From contig OZ241366.1 of NCBI GenBank assembly GCA_965199905.1, positions 2,728,001 through 2,792,000 on the forward strand: DNA of 64,000 nt, read 5' to 3'. Numbering within the stretch: the stretch's first letter is position 1; each line of letters starts with the position of its first letter. The stretch comes from Ilyomonas sp965199905 (GTDB lineage: Bacteria; Bacteroidota; Bacteroidia; Chitinophagales; Chitinophagaceae). The notes under the pieces were generated by a model, which saw only the letters and a program-made list of their open reading frames with translations, did no database searches and was not told the origin of the DNA. The position numbers and the translations under genes were made by a program. This document shows, in pieces, positions 26,371-35,650 of this stretch.

Positions 26371-26918
26371 TCACTCTCATCATTGTTTGCAAAAAACGAA
26401 AAAACAGTGGTGCCGTAATTCCGCTGAAAAGAGAAGCCAGTGTAGCTGTCGTAATTGTTACGTGGCGTATGTTCGAGCACAAAAAACCCGTCTGGCGCAA
26501 TCAGTTTTTTTGTTGCAATAACTTTTGGAATATCATCAATAGTTGTAAGCGCATAAGGAGGTCCGGCAAAGATGAAATCAAACTGCGTAGTACAGCTATT
26601 TAGATACTGAAATACATCCATCATCAACACAGTTGCGTTCTCTATTTTCAGAGCCGCCATATTCCTCTTAATGAAGTTGGCCATCTGCGTATCTTTCTCA
26701 ATGATGGTTAACGAAGAAGCGCCGCGCGATGCCAACTCATAACTGATGCTGCCTGTGCCTCCGAATAAATCCAGCGTATTGATATATTCAAAAGAAATGC
26801 GGTGCTGCAGAATGTTGAACAAGCCTTCTTTCGCAATGTCCGTGGTAGGTCGCGTGTAAGGCATTTGCGGTGGCGGATTGATGCGCCTGCCGCCTAAAGA
26901 ACCGGAAATAATTCTCAT
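26367..26918 (-). CDS. rsmD: 16S rRNA (guanine(966)-N2)-methyltransferase family protein
   Basis: 183 residues. Seen: N-terminal MRIISGSLGGRRINPP and RPTTDIAKEGLFNIL, the SAM-binding motif LDLFGGTGSISYEL, and motif IV. In motif IV the usual (D/N)PPY is FAGPPYAL: the codon at 26570-26572 is GGA, giving Gly where the catalytic acid/amide is expected. The rest of the fold looks complete, so this may be a lineage trait or an altered activity. It overlaps bioD (4 nt) and the DUF3822 gene (4 nt). Confidence 0.9.
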   Translation of the reverse strand: MRIISGSLGGRRINPPPQMPYTRPTTDIAKEGLFNILQHRISFEYINTLDLFGGTGSISYELASRGASSLTIIEKDTQMANFIKRNMAALKIENATVLMMDVFQYLNSCTTQFDFIFAGPPYALTTIDDIPKVIATKKLIAPDGFFVLEHTPRNNYDSYTGFSFQRNYGTTVFSFFANNDESE

Positions 26919-27712
26919 GCCAACGGTGAGTTATACGTGGAGAAATAATGCGCCGGGTATTCGTTGTTCAGCTTACCGGTTTGCGTGAAAATCAGGTTGT
27001 TTACATACAAGTAAATTTCCTTGTATAAAGCAGACGATTCATCTATAAAACCAGACAGAAAAACAGTGGTATCGTCACGCTTCATATCCAGTTTGTCCAG
27101 CGTATTCAGAATGTGGTAAACAGCTTCGTGCGGTGTGGCAAAGCGATACACTGTAGCCAGTTGCAGAGCTTCGTTTTTAACAGCCGCCAGCAGGAAATGT
27201 GACTGATAAAATTGCAGGTAAAGTGTGCTTCCATCCTTATCTTTTTGTTGTTGTAAAATATGCTGCAGCTTGTGCGTATGCGTAGCGCCGGACAAGTTTT
27301 GTGTAACAACTTTGTAGAGGATAGAATCGGCCGTATAAGTCAATGTAAACTGAGGCAATGTTGTGTACATTGGTTTTGATTGAAAGCTTTGGCTGGTAAC
27401 CAAATCCATATAAGCGGTTGCTTCATCTGCTTTAAAAAAGTTGTTGGGAATGCACATAAAATCTGCATTCTCCCATACAATTTCCGGCGATGGAAACGGA
27501 TGACTTAGCAAGATAGAACGGCGCTTTAGCTCACGAAATACATCTACAAATCCACCCTCTGTATTATCGTACGAAAAGGTAAAATATTCCAGCGCGGTGA
27601 AAGCTTTTTCGTTGCCGGTGCACCAGCAGGCGATATGCGCTTTCCCAACTTCGATATAAAGCTGGTGACTTTCCTCAGGATGTGTATATAAACTGAATAA
27701 TTTCTGAACCAT
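26915..27712 (-). CDS. DUF3822 family protein
   Basis: 265 residues, no signal peptide. Sequence and position (immediately upstream of rsmD, 4-nt overlap) match the DUF3822 family of Bacteroidota, which has an actin-like ATPase fold according to family knowledge; its function is not known. First gene of the leftward run DUF3822-rsmD-bioD-cyclo-ligase-lpxK. Confidence 0.85.
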   Translation of the reverse strand: MVQKLFSLYTHPEESHQLYIEVGKAHIACWCTGNEKAFTALEYFTFSYDNTEGGFVDVFRELKRRSILLSHPFPSPEIVWENADFMCIPNNFFKADEATAYMDLVTSQSFQSKPMYTTLPQFTLTYTADSILYKVVTQNLSGATHTHKLQHILQQQKDKDGSTLYLQFYQSHFLLAAVKNEALQLATVYRFATPHEAVYHILNTLDKLDMKRDDTTVFLSGFIDESSALYKEIYLYVNNLIFTQTGKLNNEYPAHYFSTYNSPLA

Positions 27713-27935
27713 GCGTGCAAAGTAAGGGAAAATGAAAAAAGTGGCCGGTTGCTAAAATCTGCTACAAAACAGGCTTATTAAAATTTAAAATAATTTTTTT
27801 CGCAGCTATTTTCAGAACAAATTATAGAACATCTATTTTGTTCAGACGGATTATTAATAAGTAACAGATACTTAATAATTTTTTAATCTTCATTTTTGAA
27901 AAAGCATTCTACATTTAAGCACCAAGATACAGCAG

Positions 27936-28199
27936 ATGTTTAAAATTTCTTTTCGTTACCTCGATAGAACATATTCTGCCAAAGTCCAGAAAATATTACA
28001 TCAACCGGTGCAGTTTGTGGTCTTTGATTTTGTTCCTTATATTTCTTACCTGCCTGTGAAGCTGGTATTTCAAAGCCATGCTCAAAAAGATCAGTTGATA
28101 TACCAGTCGTTTGACGTTATGAATAAAGAGATTTTAACAACTATCGGGCAAACAATTTTCGTCACTTGCTTCCAGCAAAAGATCAACATACATTCTTAA
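27936..28199 (+). CDS. Small hypothetical protein (87 aa)
   Basis: MFKISFRYLDRTYSAKVQKI begins a compact alternating alpha/beta-like sequence with balanced composition and no low complexity. ATG is preceded by AT-rich DNA (27713-27935) that could hold a promoter; no clear -7 box was fixed. No family recognised. Codon use looks like that of its neighbours, which favours a real gene. Confidence 0.6.
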   Translation: MFKISFRYLDRTYSAKVQKILHQPVQFVVFDFVPYISYLPVKLVFQSHAQKDQLIYQSFDVMNKEILTTIGQTIFVTCFQQKINIHS

Positions 28200-28508
28200 A
28201 CTGTTTTCATTAGAATGGTTTTTTACTTACTGGCTTATTCAATATCTGCCATAATAAATTCTTCAGTTGCACCATATTTTGGTTGGTTACAATTGAAATG
28301 AAGCAAAAAAATTTTCCAATTATTCTTTTGTGGTTTATATAGCATAAAAGAAGCTATCGCATTACCTCATTTTTGTAATAACTTCCTATTAGCTGATTGC
28401 TATTTTGCTCTTTTCACATCAAAACAAAATGCTGAATAAATAAGCACCGTTTTAACATGCAAAAATGGCAATTAAGAACCTGCGGAACAGCCTTTGCACA
28501 AATCTGAT
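28200..28508. other. Intergenic, AT-rich
   Basis: No ORF, repeat or RNA recognised; presumably contains the promoter of the radical SAM gene. Confidence 0.5.
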
Positions 28509-29606
28509 ATGCTAACTAATACACCAGCCGCAGAACGTGTTTTATTGCCCGATAATACCTTTGTAAAATCAAAAAAACATTGGATGCCAAAGCGTGTTCT
28601 CTTTACCCCGGAAGCGTTTGACGAGCCGTTTGGCCAAAAGATTCATGAGCGCGTAGCAAACCTCGGTTTGCCAATTGAGATTTTGAAAAACAACCGTCTT
28701 ACCAACCTTAGAGGCGAAGATGAAAGGGAAACGTACCGTCTTTCCAAAACTACGATGGCAGTGGTAAAAGCACCGCCGGGTGCTATGAAGTTGCAGCCTA
28801 TTCCACCGAGTGCCGATTGGCAGTTTCATCTTGCACAGGGTTGCCCGGCACATTGCCATTATTGTTATCTCGCGGGAAGTTTATCCGGACCGCCGGTAGT
28901 GCGTGTGTTTGCTAATTTACCTTCTATTCTGGAGAATACAATCAACTATATAGATCATACAAAACCAACTTCTTTTGAAGCGAGTTGTTATACTGATCCG
29001 TTAGGCATTGAGCACCTTACGGGAAGCCTTGCAGAATGCATCCGTTTTTTTGGCGAACAGGAAAATGGAAGACTTCGATATACCACCAAGTTTGCCAATA
29101 CCGAATCATTATTGCATCTGCCTCACAACGGAAATACGCGCTGGCGTTTTAGTTTGAATGCAGAGCCGGTAACCAGGCGATTAGAAGGTGGCACAGCAAC
29201 GTTGCAGCAACGTATTGAAGCGATGCGGCTGGCAGCGTTGCCTAAAGAACGAGGCGGTGGTGGCTACCCGGTTGGTGCTGTAATTGCGCCTATTATGCCG
29301 CTTGAAAACTGGCGGGAAGAGTACACAGTTTTGTTTAATCAACTGGAAGAACAGGTTGGCTTTGCTTCTGATATTACCTTTGAACTTATCAGCCATCGTT
29401 TTACACCTGGTTCCAAAGAAGTGTTAATGGGTTGGTATCCCAATACAAGTCTTGAAATGAATGAAGAGAGCCGCGCTATGAAACGAAATAAATTCGGCGG
29501 CTTTAAGTATGTGTACACAAAGGACGTAATGCAGCAATTACGCTCCTTCTTTGAAGGCGAAATCAGTCGCCGTTTTCCGCAGGCAAAGCTTTTGTACTGG
29601 ACATAA
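28509..29606 (+). CDS. SPL (spore photoproduct lyase)-like radical SAM protein
   Basis: 365 residues. The radical-SAM cluster motif is C-x3-C-x2-C in AQGCPAHCHYCYLAGS (about residues 113-128), the arrangement typical of spore photoproduct lyase; SFEASCYTDPLGIEHLTGSL and FSLNAEPVTRRLEGGT also resemble that family. Members in non-spore-forming bacteria are of uncertain function; DNA photoproduct repair is a plausible guess. ATG at 28509 is preferred to an in-frame TTG at 28494. No operon partner. Confidence 0.85.
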   Translation: MLTNTPAAERVLLPDNTFVKSKKHWMPKRVLFTPEAFDEPFGQKIHERVANLGLPIEILKNNRLTNLRGEDERETYRLSKTTMAVVKAPPGAMKLQPIPPSADWQFHLAQGCPAHCHYCYLAGSLSGPPVVRVFANLPSILENTINYIDHTKPTSFEASCYTDPLGIEHLTGSLAECIRFFGEQENGRLRYTTKFANTESLLHLPHNGNTRWRFSLNAEPVTRRLEGGTATLQQRIEAMRLAALPKERGGGGYPVGAVIAPIMPLENWREEYTVLFNQLEEQVGFASDITFELISHRFTPGSKEVLMGWYPNTSLEMNEESRAMKRNKFGGFKYVYTKDVMQQLRSFFEGEISRRFPQAKLLYWT

Positions 29607-29686
29607 TTTAGTTGACAGTAATGGCTGTTAGATGAATACATTTTACAGATGCCAACTATAAATTTCTTCCAATCAATAATCAACCA

Positions 29687-30691
29687 TCAATTACCAACCG
29701 GCTTGTTTAATATCTGCCAAAGTAAATCTTTCAATTGCACAATACCGCTGTTGGTTACCGATGAAATAAAAATATGCGGAACATTTTCGGGTAATTCCTT
29801 CGCAATCGCTTCTTTTAGTTCGTCATCCAGCATATCGCTTTTGCTGACTGCAATCACAAAATCTTTTTGCAATAACTCAGGGTTATATTCTTTCAGTTCG
29901 TTAAGTAAAATATCAAATTCCTTCCGGTGATTATTGCTGTCGGCAGGAATTAAAAACAATAAGGCAGAATTGCGTTCAATATGCCTTAAAAAGCGATGTC
30001 CCAATCCTTTCCCTTCAGCGGCGCCTTCAATGATGCCGGGCAAATCTGCCATGGCAAAGCTTTTATCATCGCGGTACGCAACAATGCCAAGCTGTGGCGT
30101 AAGCGTGGTAAATGCATAGTTGGCAATTTTTGGTTTGGCAGCACTTACCACCGACAATAAAGTTGATTTGCCGGCATTGGGAAAACCCACTAAACCCACG
30201 TCTGCCAATACTTTCAGCTCGAGCGCTTTCCAGCCTTCAATGCCATCTTCGCCGGGCTGCGCATGCTCGGGCGCCTGGTTGGTAGCTGTGGCAAAATTGC
30301 TGTTGCCAAGCCCGCCCCTGCCACCTTGCAGCCAGATATATTCCTGACCGTCTTCAAGTATCTCGATTTCTTTTTTTCCTGTTTCTTCGTCAATGCCGAT
30401 GGTGCCAAGCGGCACTTCGAGAATGATGTCTTTGCCATTGTGCCCGGTAGAATTGTTGCGGCTGCCACCTTCGCCATCATCGGCAAGTACATTCTTTTGA
30501 TAGCGCAGGTGGAGCAGCGTCCATAATTGCCGGTTGCCACGCAGAATGATGTGCCCTCCCCGGCCGCCATCGCCGCCATCAGGTCCACCCTTGGCGGTGA
30601 GTTTGTTGCGCATAAAATGCCGGCTGCCAGCGCCGCCGTGACCGCTGCGGCAGAAAATGCGGATATAATCTATAAAGTTGCTACGTTCCAT
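29687..30691 (-). CDS. obgE: Obg family GTPase
   Basis: 334 residues. Glycine-rich OBG domain (SGHGGAGSRHF, GGPDGGDGGRGG), then a G domain from about 160: G1 GFPNAGKST, G3 DLPGIIEGA, G4 SKSD, G5-like SSV. It lacks a long C-terminal extension. Role by family: 50S ribosome maturation and stress control. Convergent with the radical SAM gene, divergent from trpS. Confidence 0.96.
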   Translation of the reverse strand: MERSNFIDYIRIFCRSGHGGAGSRHFMRNKLTAKGGPDGGDGGRGGHIILRGNRQLWTLLHLRYQKNVLADDGEGGSRNNSTGHNGKDIILEVPLGTIGIDEETGKKEIEILEDGQEYIWLQGGRGGLGNSNFATATNQAPEHAQPGEDGIEGWKALELKVLADVGLVGFPNAGKSTLLSVVSAAKPKIANYAFTTLTPQLGIVAYRDDKSFAMADLPGIIEGAAEGKGLGHRFLRHIERNSALLFLIPADSNNHRKEFDILLNELKEYNPELLQKDFVIAVSKSDMLDDELKEAIAKELPENVPHIFISSVTNSGIVQLKDLLWQILNKPVGN

Positions 30692-30876
30692 ACTTTGAGC
30701 TGCAAATATCGCGCACTCTGAGTAGATGGAATAAGTAAGATTTAATATTGAATACTATTGCAACTTCAATCATCAATTCATTACTTATAAACGTCTGACT
30801 GTAGCACTATAATATTAAATATTACTTATTCAATATTCAATTCCCAAACCTTCCCAATTCCTATCTTCGCCCGCCT

Positions 30877-31872
30877 ATGAAAGAAGTAGTATTAAGCGGC
30901 ATTCGCCCCACCGGTTTTTTACATCTCGGCAACTACTTTGGCGCTGTTACCAACTGGGTAAAAATGCAGGACGAATACAACTGTCTCATCTGCGTGGTTG
31001 ATTGGCACAGCCTGACTACGCACCCCGATACCAAACAGTTAAAACAGAACGTTCGCCGGTTATTGTCGGAGCTGATTGCCTGTGGCATTGATCCCGAAAA
31101 AACGGTCTTGTATATACAGAGCGATGTGCCGCAGATTGCGGAATTATACCTGTATTTAAACATGCTGGCGTATAAAGGAGAACTTGAAAAAACGGTTACG
31201 TTTAAAGATAAAGTGCGCCAGCACCCGGAGAATGTGAATGCCGGTTTGCTTACTTATCCTGTATTGCAGGCGGCAGATATTTTAATTCATCGTGCCGTGA
31301 ATGTGCCGGTGGGTAAAGACCAGGAGCAGCACCTGGAGATGGCACGCAATTTTGCGGAGCGTTTTAATTACCGTTACGGCGAGGTATTTCCACTACCCTA
31401 TCCTTTTAACTATGGAAGCAACCTGATAAAAGTGATGAGCCTTGATGGAAGCGGCAAAATGAGCAAGAGCGACAACGAAATGTCAACATTATATTTAGCT
31501 GATGAAGATGATATGCTGCGCAAAAAAATAATGAAGGCGAAAACCGATAGCGGACCTGCAGAGCCGAACAGCGAAAAGCCCGATTATATTGCGAACCTTT
31601 TTATGCTGATGAACGTGGTGAGCGGGCCGGATGCGGTGGCTCATTTTGAAAATGCTTTTGCCGGTTGCAACATCCGTTATGGCGATATGAAAAAGCAATT
31701 GGCGGAAGATATGATTGCGTTTATAAAACCGATACGGGAAAAAGCAAAGGCCATTCAGAATGATGAAATATATTTATCTGATGTTATCGGCAAGGGTAAA
31801 GAAAAAGCGCGGGAAAGCGCTGATAAAACGCTCTCTCTTGTGCGCAATGCAATAGGCTTGAATTATAGGTAA
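30877..31872 (+). CDS. trpS: Tryptophanyl-tRNA synthetase
   Basis: 331 residues. Class I synthetase: HIGH-like HLGNYFGA and KMSKS motif in GSGKMSKSDN. Length matches the bacterial enzyme. The 185-bp gap before it holds AT-rich repeats (TTAATATTGAATA, TAATATTAAATATTA) similar to those around 38990-39375; no T-box was seen. Confidence 0.97.
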   Translation: MKEVVLSGIRPTGFLHLGNYFGAVTNWVKMQDEYNCLICVVDWHSLTTHPDTKQLKQNVRRLLSELIACGIDPEKTVLYIQSDVPQIAELYLYLNMLAYKGELEKTVTFKDKVRQHPENVNAGLLTYPVLQAADILIHRAVNVPVGKDQEQHLEMARNFAERFNYRYGEVFPLPYPFNYGSNLIKVMSLDGSGKMSKSDNEMSTLYLADEDDMLRKKIMKAKTDSGPAEPNSEKPDYIANLFMLMNVVSGPDAVAHFENAFAGCNIRYGDMKKQLAEDMIAFIKPIREKAKAIQNDEIYLSDVIGKGKEKARESADKTLSLVRNAIGLNYR

Positions 31873-31957
31873 TGACAAGAAGAAAAAATAGTAAATACAG
31901 GCAAGAACGATTGCTGATTGCTGACGGCTCATAGCTGGCAACTAAAAACAAAGAACA

Positions 31958-32593
31958 ATGTCGAAAGTATATAAGCCCAAGCATGTGGCGGTGGCAGGAA
32001 ATATTGGTGCCGGGAAAACAACATTGACCGAATTGCTAAGCAAACATTATAAATGGATTCCGCAGTTTGAAGACGTGGACAACAACCCGTACCTGATGGA
32101 TTTTTATGATGAAATGCCGCGCTGGAGCTTTAACCTGCAGATCTATTTTTTGAACAGCCGACTGAAGCAGTTACTGGAAATACAGGAAGGAACGGAAACT
32201 GTGATACAAGACAGAACCATTTATGAAGATGCAAACATATTTGCACCGAACCTGCATGATATGGGCTTGATGAGTCAGCGCGATTTTGATAATTATTTTG
32301 CTTTTTTTCAAACGCTGAAGAGCATGATTAAGCCGCCGGATTTGTTGATTTACTTAAAGGCTTCGGTACCGACATTGGTGGGGCAAATTCAAAAGCGGGG
32401 AAGAGAATACGAGGAAAACATCCGGCTGGATTATCTGAAGAAATTAAACAACCTGTACGATAAATGGATTGATAAGTACACGGAAGGAAAGCTGTTGGTA
32501 ATTGATGTTGATAAGAACAAGTTTGCAGAAAGCAGTGAAGATTTTGGAAGCATCATTAACAAGGTAGATGGAATGCTGTTTGGATTGTTTTAA
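31958..32593 (+). CDS. Deoxynucleoside kinase
   Basis: 211 residues. P-loop AVAGNIGAGKTTL, the DVDNNPYL substrate loop, QDRTIYEDANIF (DRS/ERS-like motif) and a LID with GREYEENI: the dNK/dGK family that phosphorylates deoxynucleosides for salvage. Which base it prefers cannot be told from sequence alone. 85 nt after trpS. Confidence 0.92.
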   Translation: MSKVYKPKHVAVAGNIGAGKTTLTELLSKHYKWIPQFEDVDNNPYLMDFYDEMPRWSFNLQIYFLNSRLKQLLEIQEGTETVIQDRTIYEDANIFAPNLHDMGLMSQRDFDNYFAFFQTLKSMIKPPDLLIYLKASVPTLVGQIQKRGREYEENIRLDYLKKLNNLYDKWIDKYTEGKLLVIDVDKNKFAESSEDFGSIINKVDGMLFGLF

Positions 32594-32825
32594 AGATGCT
32601 TTATTTTTGAAGGAAACGTTGTTATGAGCGAAACCGTTTTTTATTATATCAAAATGAAGCTGTTTAGCAAATCAATTGTTAACAAGAGAACATAATGAAA
32701 TTCAGCAGATTAGATAAAGTAAAGAATCATCTAAGATATTTCACTCCTCAATAAAAGCATTTGTAAACAAATGCTTTTTAGACTGTTATCTCCGTTAACA
32801 TTTATTTCTCTAAACAGGTTCAATA

Positions 32826-33009
32826 AAAAAAGAGTATGCTTCTGCCGTAATAGAAGATTTGCAACAGGCAGAAGCCATAGAGATTGTAACAGACAATACC
32901 CTGCTGGCAGCAGAAGGAAACTGTAAGGCGGTTGCAGGAGATGCAAGAAAACCCTGGCACAGCAATAACCCAGGAAGAGTTTTTAAAGCTGACTGACACA
33001 GATGAGTAA
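32826..33009 (+). pseudogene. Frameshifted antitoxin of a RelE/ParE-type pair
   Basis: One frame reads AVIEDLQQAEAIEIVTD, then a shift near 32895 is needed to reach IPCWQQKETVRRLQEMQENP and TAITQEEFLKLTDTDE, which resembles the C-terminal part of addiction-module antitoxins (I-P-x-W ... V-x-x-R-L ... NPxxAI). No start codon in the first frame. The stop overlaps the toxin start by 8 nt, the usual layout of such pairs. Confidence 0.55.
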
Positions 33010-33291
33010 GTTTAAACTTACTTATAACCAGAATGCAGCGGCTGATGTAAAAGAAGCTATTGTATGGTATGATGATAAACAAAAAGGATTAGGCAAACGT
33101 TTCCGTGCGGATGTGTTGAAGATGATAGATAAAATAGAGCAGAATCCTTTTTTTGCTTCTGTAAAATATTCTGATATCCGCACTGCATCCTGTAAAACAT
33201 TCCCATATTCTATACAATTGACGATTCAAATAAAATTATTAAAATAATTTCTGTTTTTCATTTTAGCCGAAAGCCAAAATCATTAAATTAA
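33002..33291 (+). pseudogene. Frameshifted RelE/ParE-family toxin
   Basis: MSKFKLTYNQNAAADVKEAI, WYDDKQKGLGKRF and PYSIQ match the RelE/ParE toxin family. The frame set by the ATG ends at 33247 as QLTIQIKLLK; shifting one base near 33217 continues as IDDSNKIIKIISVFHFSRKP and ends at 33291, which is how normal family members end. So one base change has removed the C-terminal strand. With the frameshifted antitoxin, the module looks dead, unless the assembly contains errors. Confidence 0.75.
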
Positions 33292-33653
33292 AAATCCGCC
33301 GTATCAATATATGGCGGATTCTCAACTACAACTAAAAAAAAGAAAAACGTTTTACTCTTTACATAAATAAGCCCGCTTCCCTATTTGAGTTGCAGCAGGC
33401 TTTTATCACCATTAAAACTTTACGTTAAAGCAACCCCCACAAATTCCATTTCTAATTCTTCTGCCATGTTCTTAAAAAACAGGTCTTATTTTCACTTCCA
33501 AATCAAAAGTAAAACACATTTTTATTGCCCAACCTTAAATTAGCCTTTATACCAATTAAAATAAGCTTAAGAAACACATTGTACTGACAGTTTATTTTAC
33601 AACTTTCTTTTACAACGTATCAGGCGTAAATTTGCGCCGCAATACAATGAATT
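33292..33653. other. Intergenic with inverted repeats and ABC-F promoter
   Basis: AATCCGCC/GGCGGATT (33293-33320) and AAGCCCGCT/AGCAGGCTT (about 33370-33405) are stem-loops downstream of the toxin remnant, possible terminators. TAAATTTG at 33627-33634 fits the -7 consensus for the next gene. Otherwise nothing recognised. Confidence 0.5.
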
Positions 33654-35606
33654 ATGTTAATCGGACTCAATAATTTAACCTTTGAATTTGGTGCGCGTGT
33701 GATTGTTCAGGATGCTACCTGGCATATTCATCCAGGCGAGCGCATCGGTTTGATTGGCTACAACGGAACAGGCAAATCAACGCTGCTGAAAGTGCTGGTG
33801 GGCGAGTATTCGCCATCAAAAGGAAATGTGGAAAGAGGCCGCGGCGTAACCATCGGTTACCTGCACCAGGATTTACTGAGTTTCGATACCAATGATTCTA
33901 TCCGCGAGGTTGCAATGGGCGCATTTGAAAGGGTAAAACAGCTCGAAAAAGAAATCGAAGAAATTGGCATCGAGCTGGAAAAAACAGGAGACGAAAAACT
34001 ATTAGAAAAATACACCGATGCGCTGCATGAAATGGATGTTTTGGGCGGTTACGAAATTGAACACAAAACAGAAGAAGTACTGCAGGGCCTTGGCTTTGAA
34101 AATGAGCAGTTAAACAAGCCTTATAAAGAGTTCAGCGGTGGCTGGCGCATGCGTGTGCTGTTGGCAAAAATGATTCTGCAACAACCCGATGTGTTACTGC
34201 TTGATGAACCGACTAACCACTTAGATTTACCTTCTATTGAATGGCTCGAAAAATATCTATCGAACTATGCAGGTAGCGTGGTGATTGTAAGCCACGACAA
34301 ATATTTCCTTAACCGCATGGTGAACAAGATTGTGGAGTTATACCAACAAGAGTTGCATATCTACACCGGCAATTATGAATACTACGAGCAGGAAAAAGAG
34401 ATACGAGTAGAGATGCAGCAGCGCGCCTTTGAAAACCAGCAGGATTATATTCGCCAGCAGGAACGGTTTATAGAACGCTTCCGCAGCAAGGCAAGTAAGG
34501 CGGCGGCTGCGCAAAGCGCCATTAAGCGTTTAGACAAACTGGATCGCATAGAAAATGTAGAGATCGAACGACCGAACCTGCGCATCAATTTCCAGGTAGA
34601 TAAACAACCGGGCAGAGTATTGACATCGCTGAAAGATGTATCGAAAAGCTTTGGCAAATTAGACATTGTACAACACACAAGTGCTGAAATAGACCGCGGT
34701 GATAAGATTGCTTTAATTGGTGCCAATGGCAAAGGAAAATCAACATTGCTGCGCATCATTGGCGGCACCGATTCTAACTTTGAAGGCGAGAGAGTTTGGG
34801 GACATAATGTTGATGAAAGTTTTTACGCGCAGCACCAACTGGAAGCTCTTAACATCAATAACACAGTGCTTGGAGAAATGCAGGAATGCGGCAGCGGTAA
34901 AACCGATATGGAACTGCGTGCTTTGCTTGGCTGCTTCTTATTTAGCGGTGATGATGTTGACAAAAAAATACGCCTGTTAAGTGGTGGCGAAAAAGCGCGT
35001 GTGGCATTAGCCAAAGTAATTGTAAGCAAAGCGAATTTCCTGCTGCTTGATGAGCCTACGAATCACCTGGATATGCACAGTGTAGAGTTGCTGACAGAAG
35101 CCTTAAACAAATACGAAGGCAGTCTCATCTTTGTAAGTCACGACCGCTATTTTATTTCAAATGCTGCCAACAAAATCTGGGAGATTGTTGACCATGAAAT
35201 CAAGGAGTTTAAAGGCACATATAAAGAGTATGTAGAGTGGAAAGAGCGCATGGCAAAGCGAACTTTTGAGAACAAGAAAGAACCGGTTAGTAAGAAGGAA
35301 GAACCGGTAGTAAAGCCGGTGCAACAGCCGAAACAAAACACCTCTTTTAGCAGCGAACAGCAGAAGGATTTTCAGAAGCTGCAAAAGCAATTCAGCAAAG
35401 TAGAATCGGAGTTAGAACAAATAAAAAACAAGCAAAAAAACATCGAAGCGGATATGGCTGCACCGGATGTGTATGCGGACCGGAACAAGTTTGTAAAGCT
35501 GGAAAATGAATATAAAAGCAATACACAAAAAATTATCTCTTTAAGCAAAGAGTATGAAGATTTGTTTGAAAAAATATTAGAACGCGAAGCGCAAATGCAG
35601 AACTAA
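33654..35606 (+). CDS. ABC-F family ATPase
   Basis: 650 residues. Two ABC nucleotide-binding domains on one chain (Walker A GYNGTGKST and GANGKGKST; signatures FSGGWRMR and LSGGEKARVAL; Walker B LLLDEPTNHLD twice), joined by a charged linker (YYEQEKEIRVEMQQ ... RFRSKASKAAAAQSAIKRLD) and ending in a coiled-coil tail (about 545-650) of Uup/YheS type. No membrane domain, so it acts on ribosomes or DNA rather than in transport. No resistance role can be claimed. Confidence 0.94.
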   Translation: MLIGLNNLTFEFGARVIVQDATWHIHPGERIGLIGYNGTGKSTLLKVLVGEYSPSKGNVERGRGVTIGYLHQDLLSFDTNDSIREVAMGAFERVKQLEKEIEEIGIELEKTGDEKLLEKYTDALHEMDVLGGYEIEHKTEEVLQGLGFENEQLNKPYKEFSGGWRMRVLLAKMILQQPDVLLLDEPTNHLDLPSIEWLEKYLSNYAGSVVIVSHDKYFLNRMVNKIVELYQQELHIYTGNYEYYEQEKEIRVEMQQRAFENQQDYIRQQERFIERFRSKASKAAAAQSAIKRLDKLDRIENVEIERPNLRINFQVDKQPGRVLTSLKDVSKSFGKLDIVQHTSAEIDRGDKIALIGANGKGKSTLLRIIGGTDSNFEGERVWGHNVDESFYAQHQLEALNINNTVLGEMQECGSGKTDMELRALLGCFLFSGDDVDKKIRLLSGGEKARVALAKVIVSKANFLLLDEPTNHLDMHSVELLTEALNKYEGSLIFVSHDRYFISNAANKIWEIVDHEIKEFKGTYKEYVEWKERMAKRTFENKKEPVSKKEEPVVKPVQQPKQNTSFSSEQQKDFQKLQKQFSKVESELEQIKNKQKNIEADMAAPDVYADRNKFVKLENEYKSNTQKIISLSKEYEDLFEKILEREAQMQN

Positions 35607-35650
35607 CAAAAAAGGCTTACAATAAAGTTTGTAAGCCTTTTTTGTTAGTT
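35601..35650. terminator. Bidirectional terminator with perfect 22-bp arms
   Basis: Arms 35601-35622 and 35629-35650 are exact complements around loop TAAAGT, with A-run and T-run flanks, so it can serve the ABC-F gene on the plus strand and the methyltransferase on the minus strand. It includes the ABC-F stop codon. Confidence 0.95.

Noticed and set aside
33654..35606. ABC-F protein as an antibiotic resistance determinant
   Set aside because: The tail and linker look like housekeeping Uup/YheS-type proteins; motifs alone give no support for ribosome protection against drugs.
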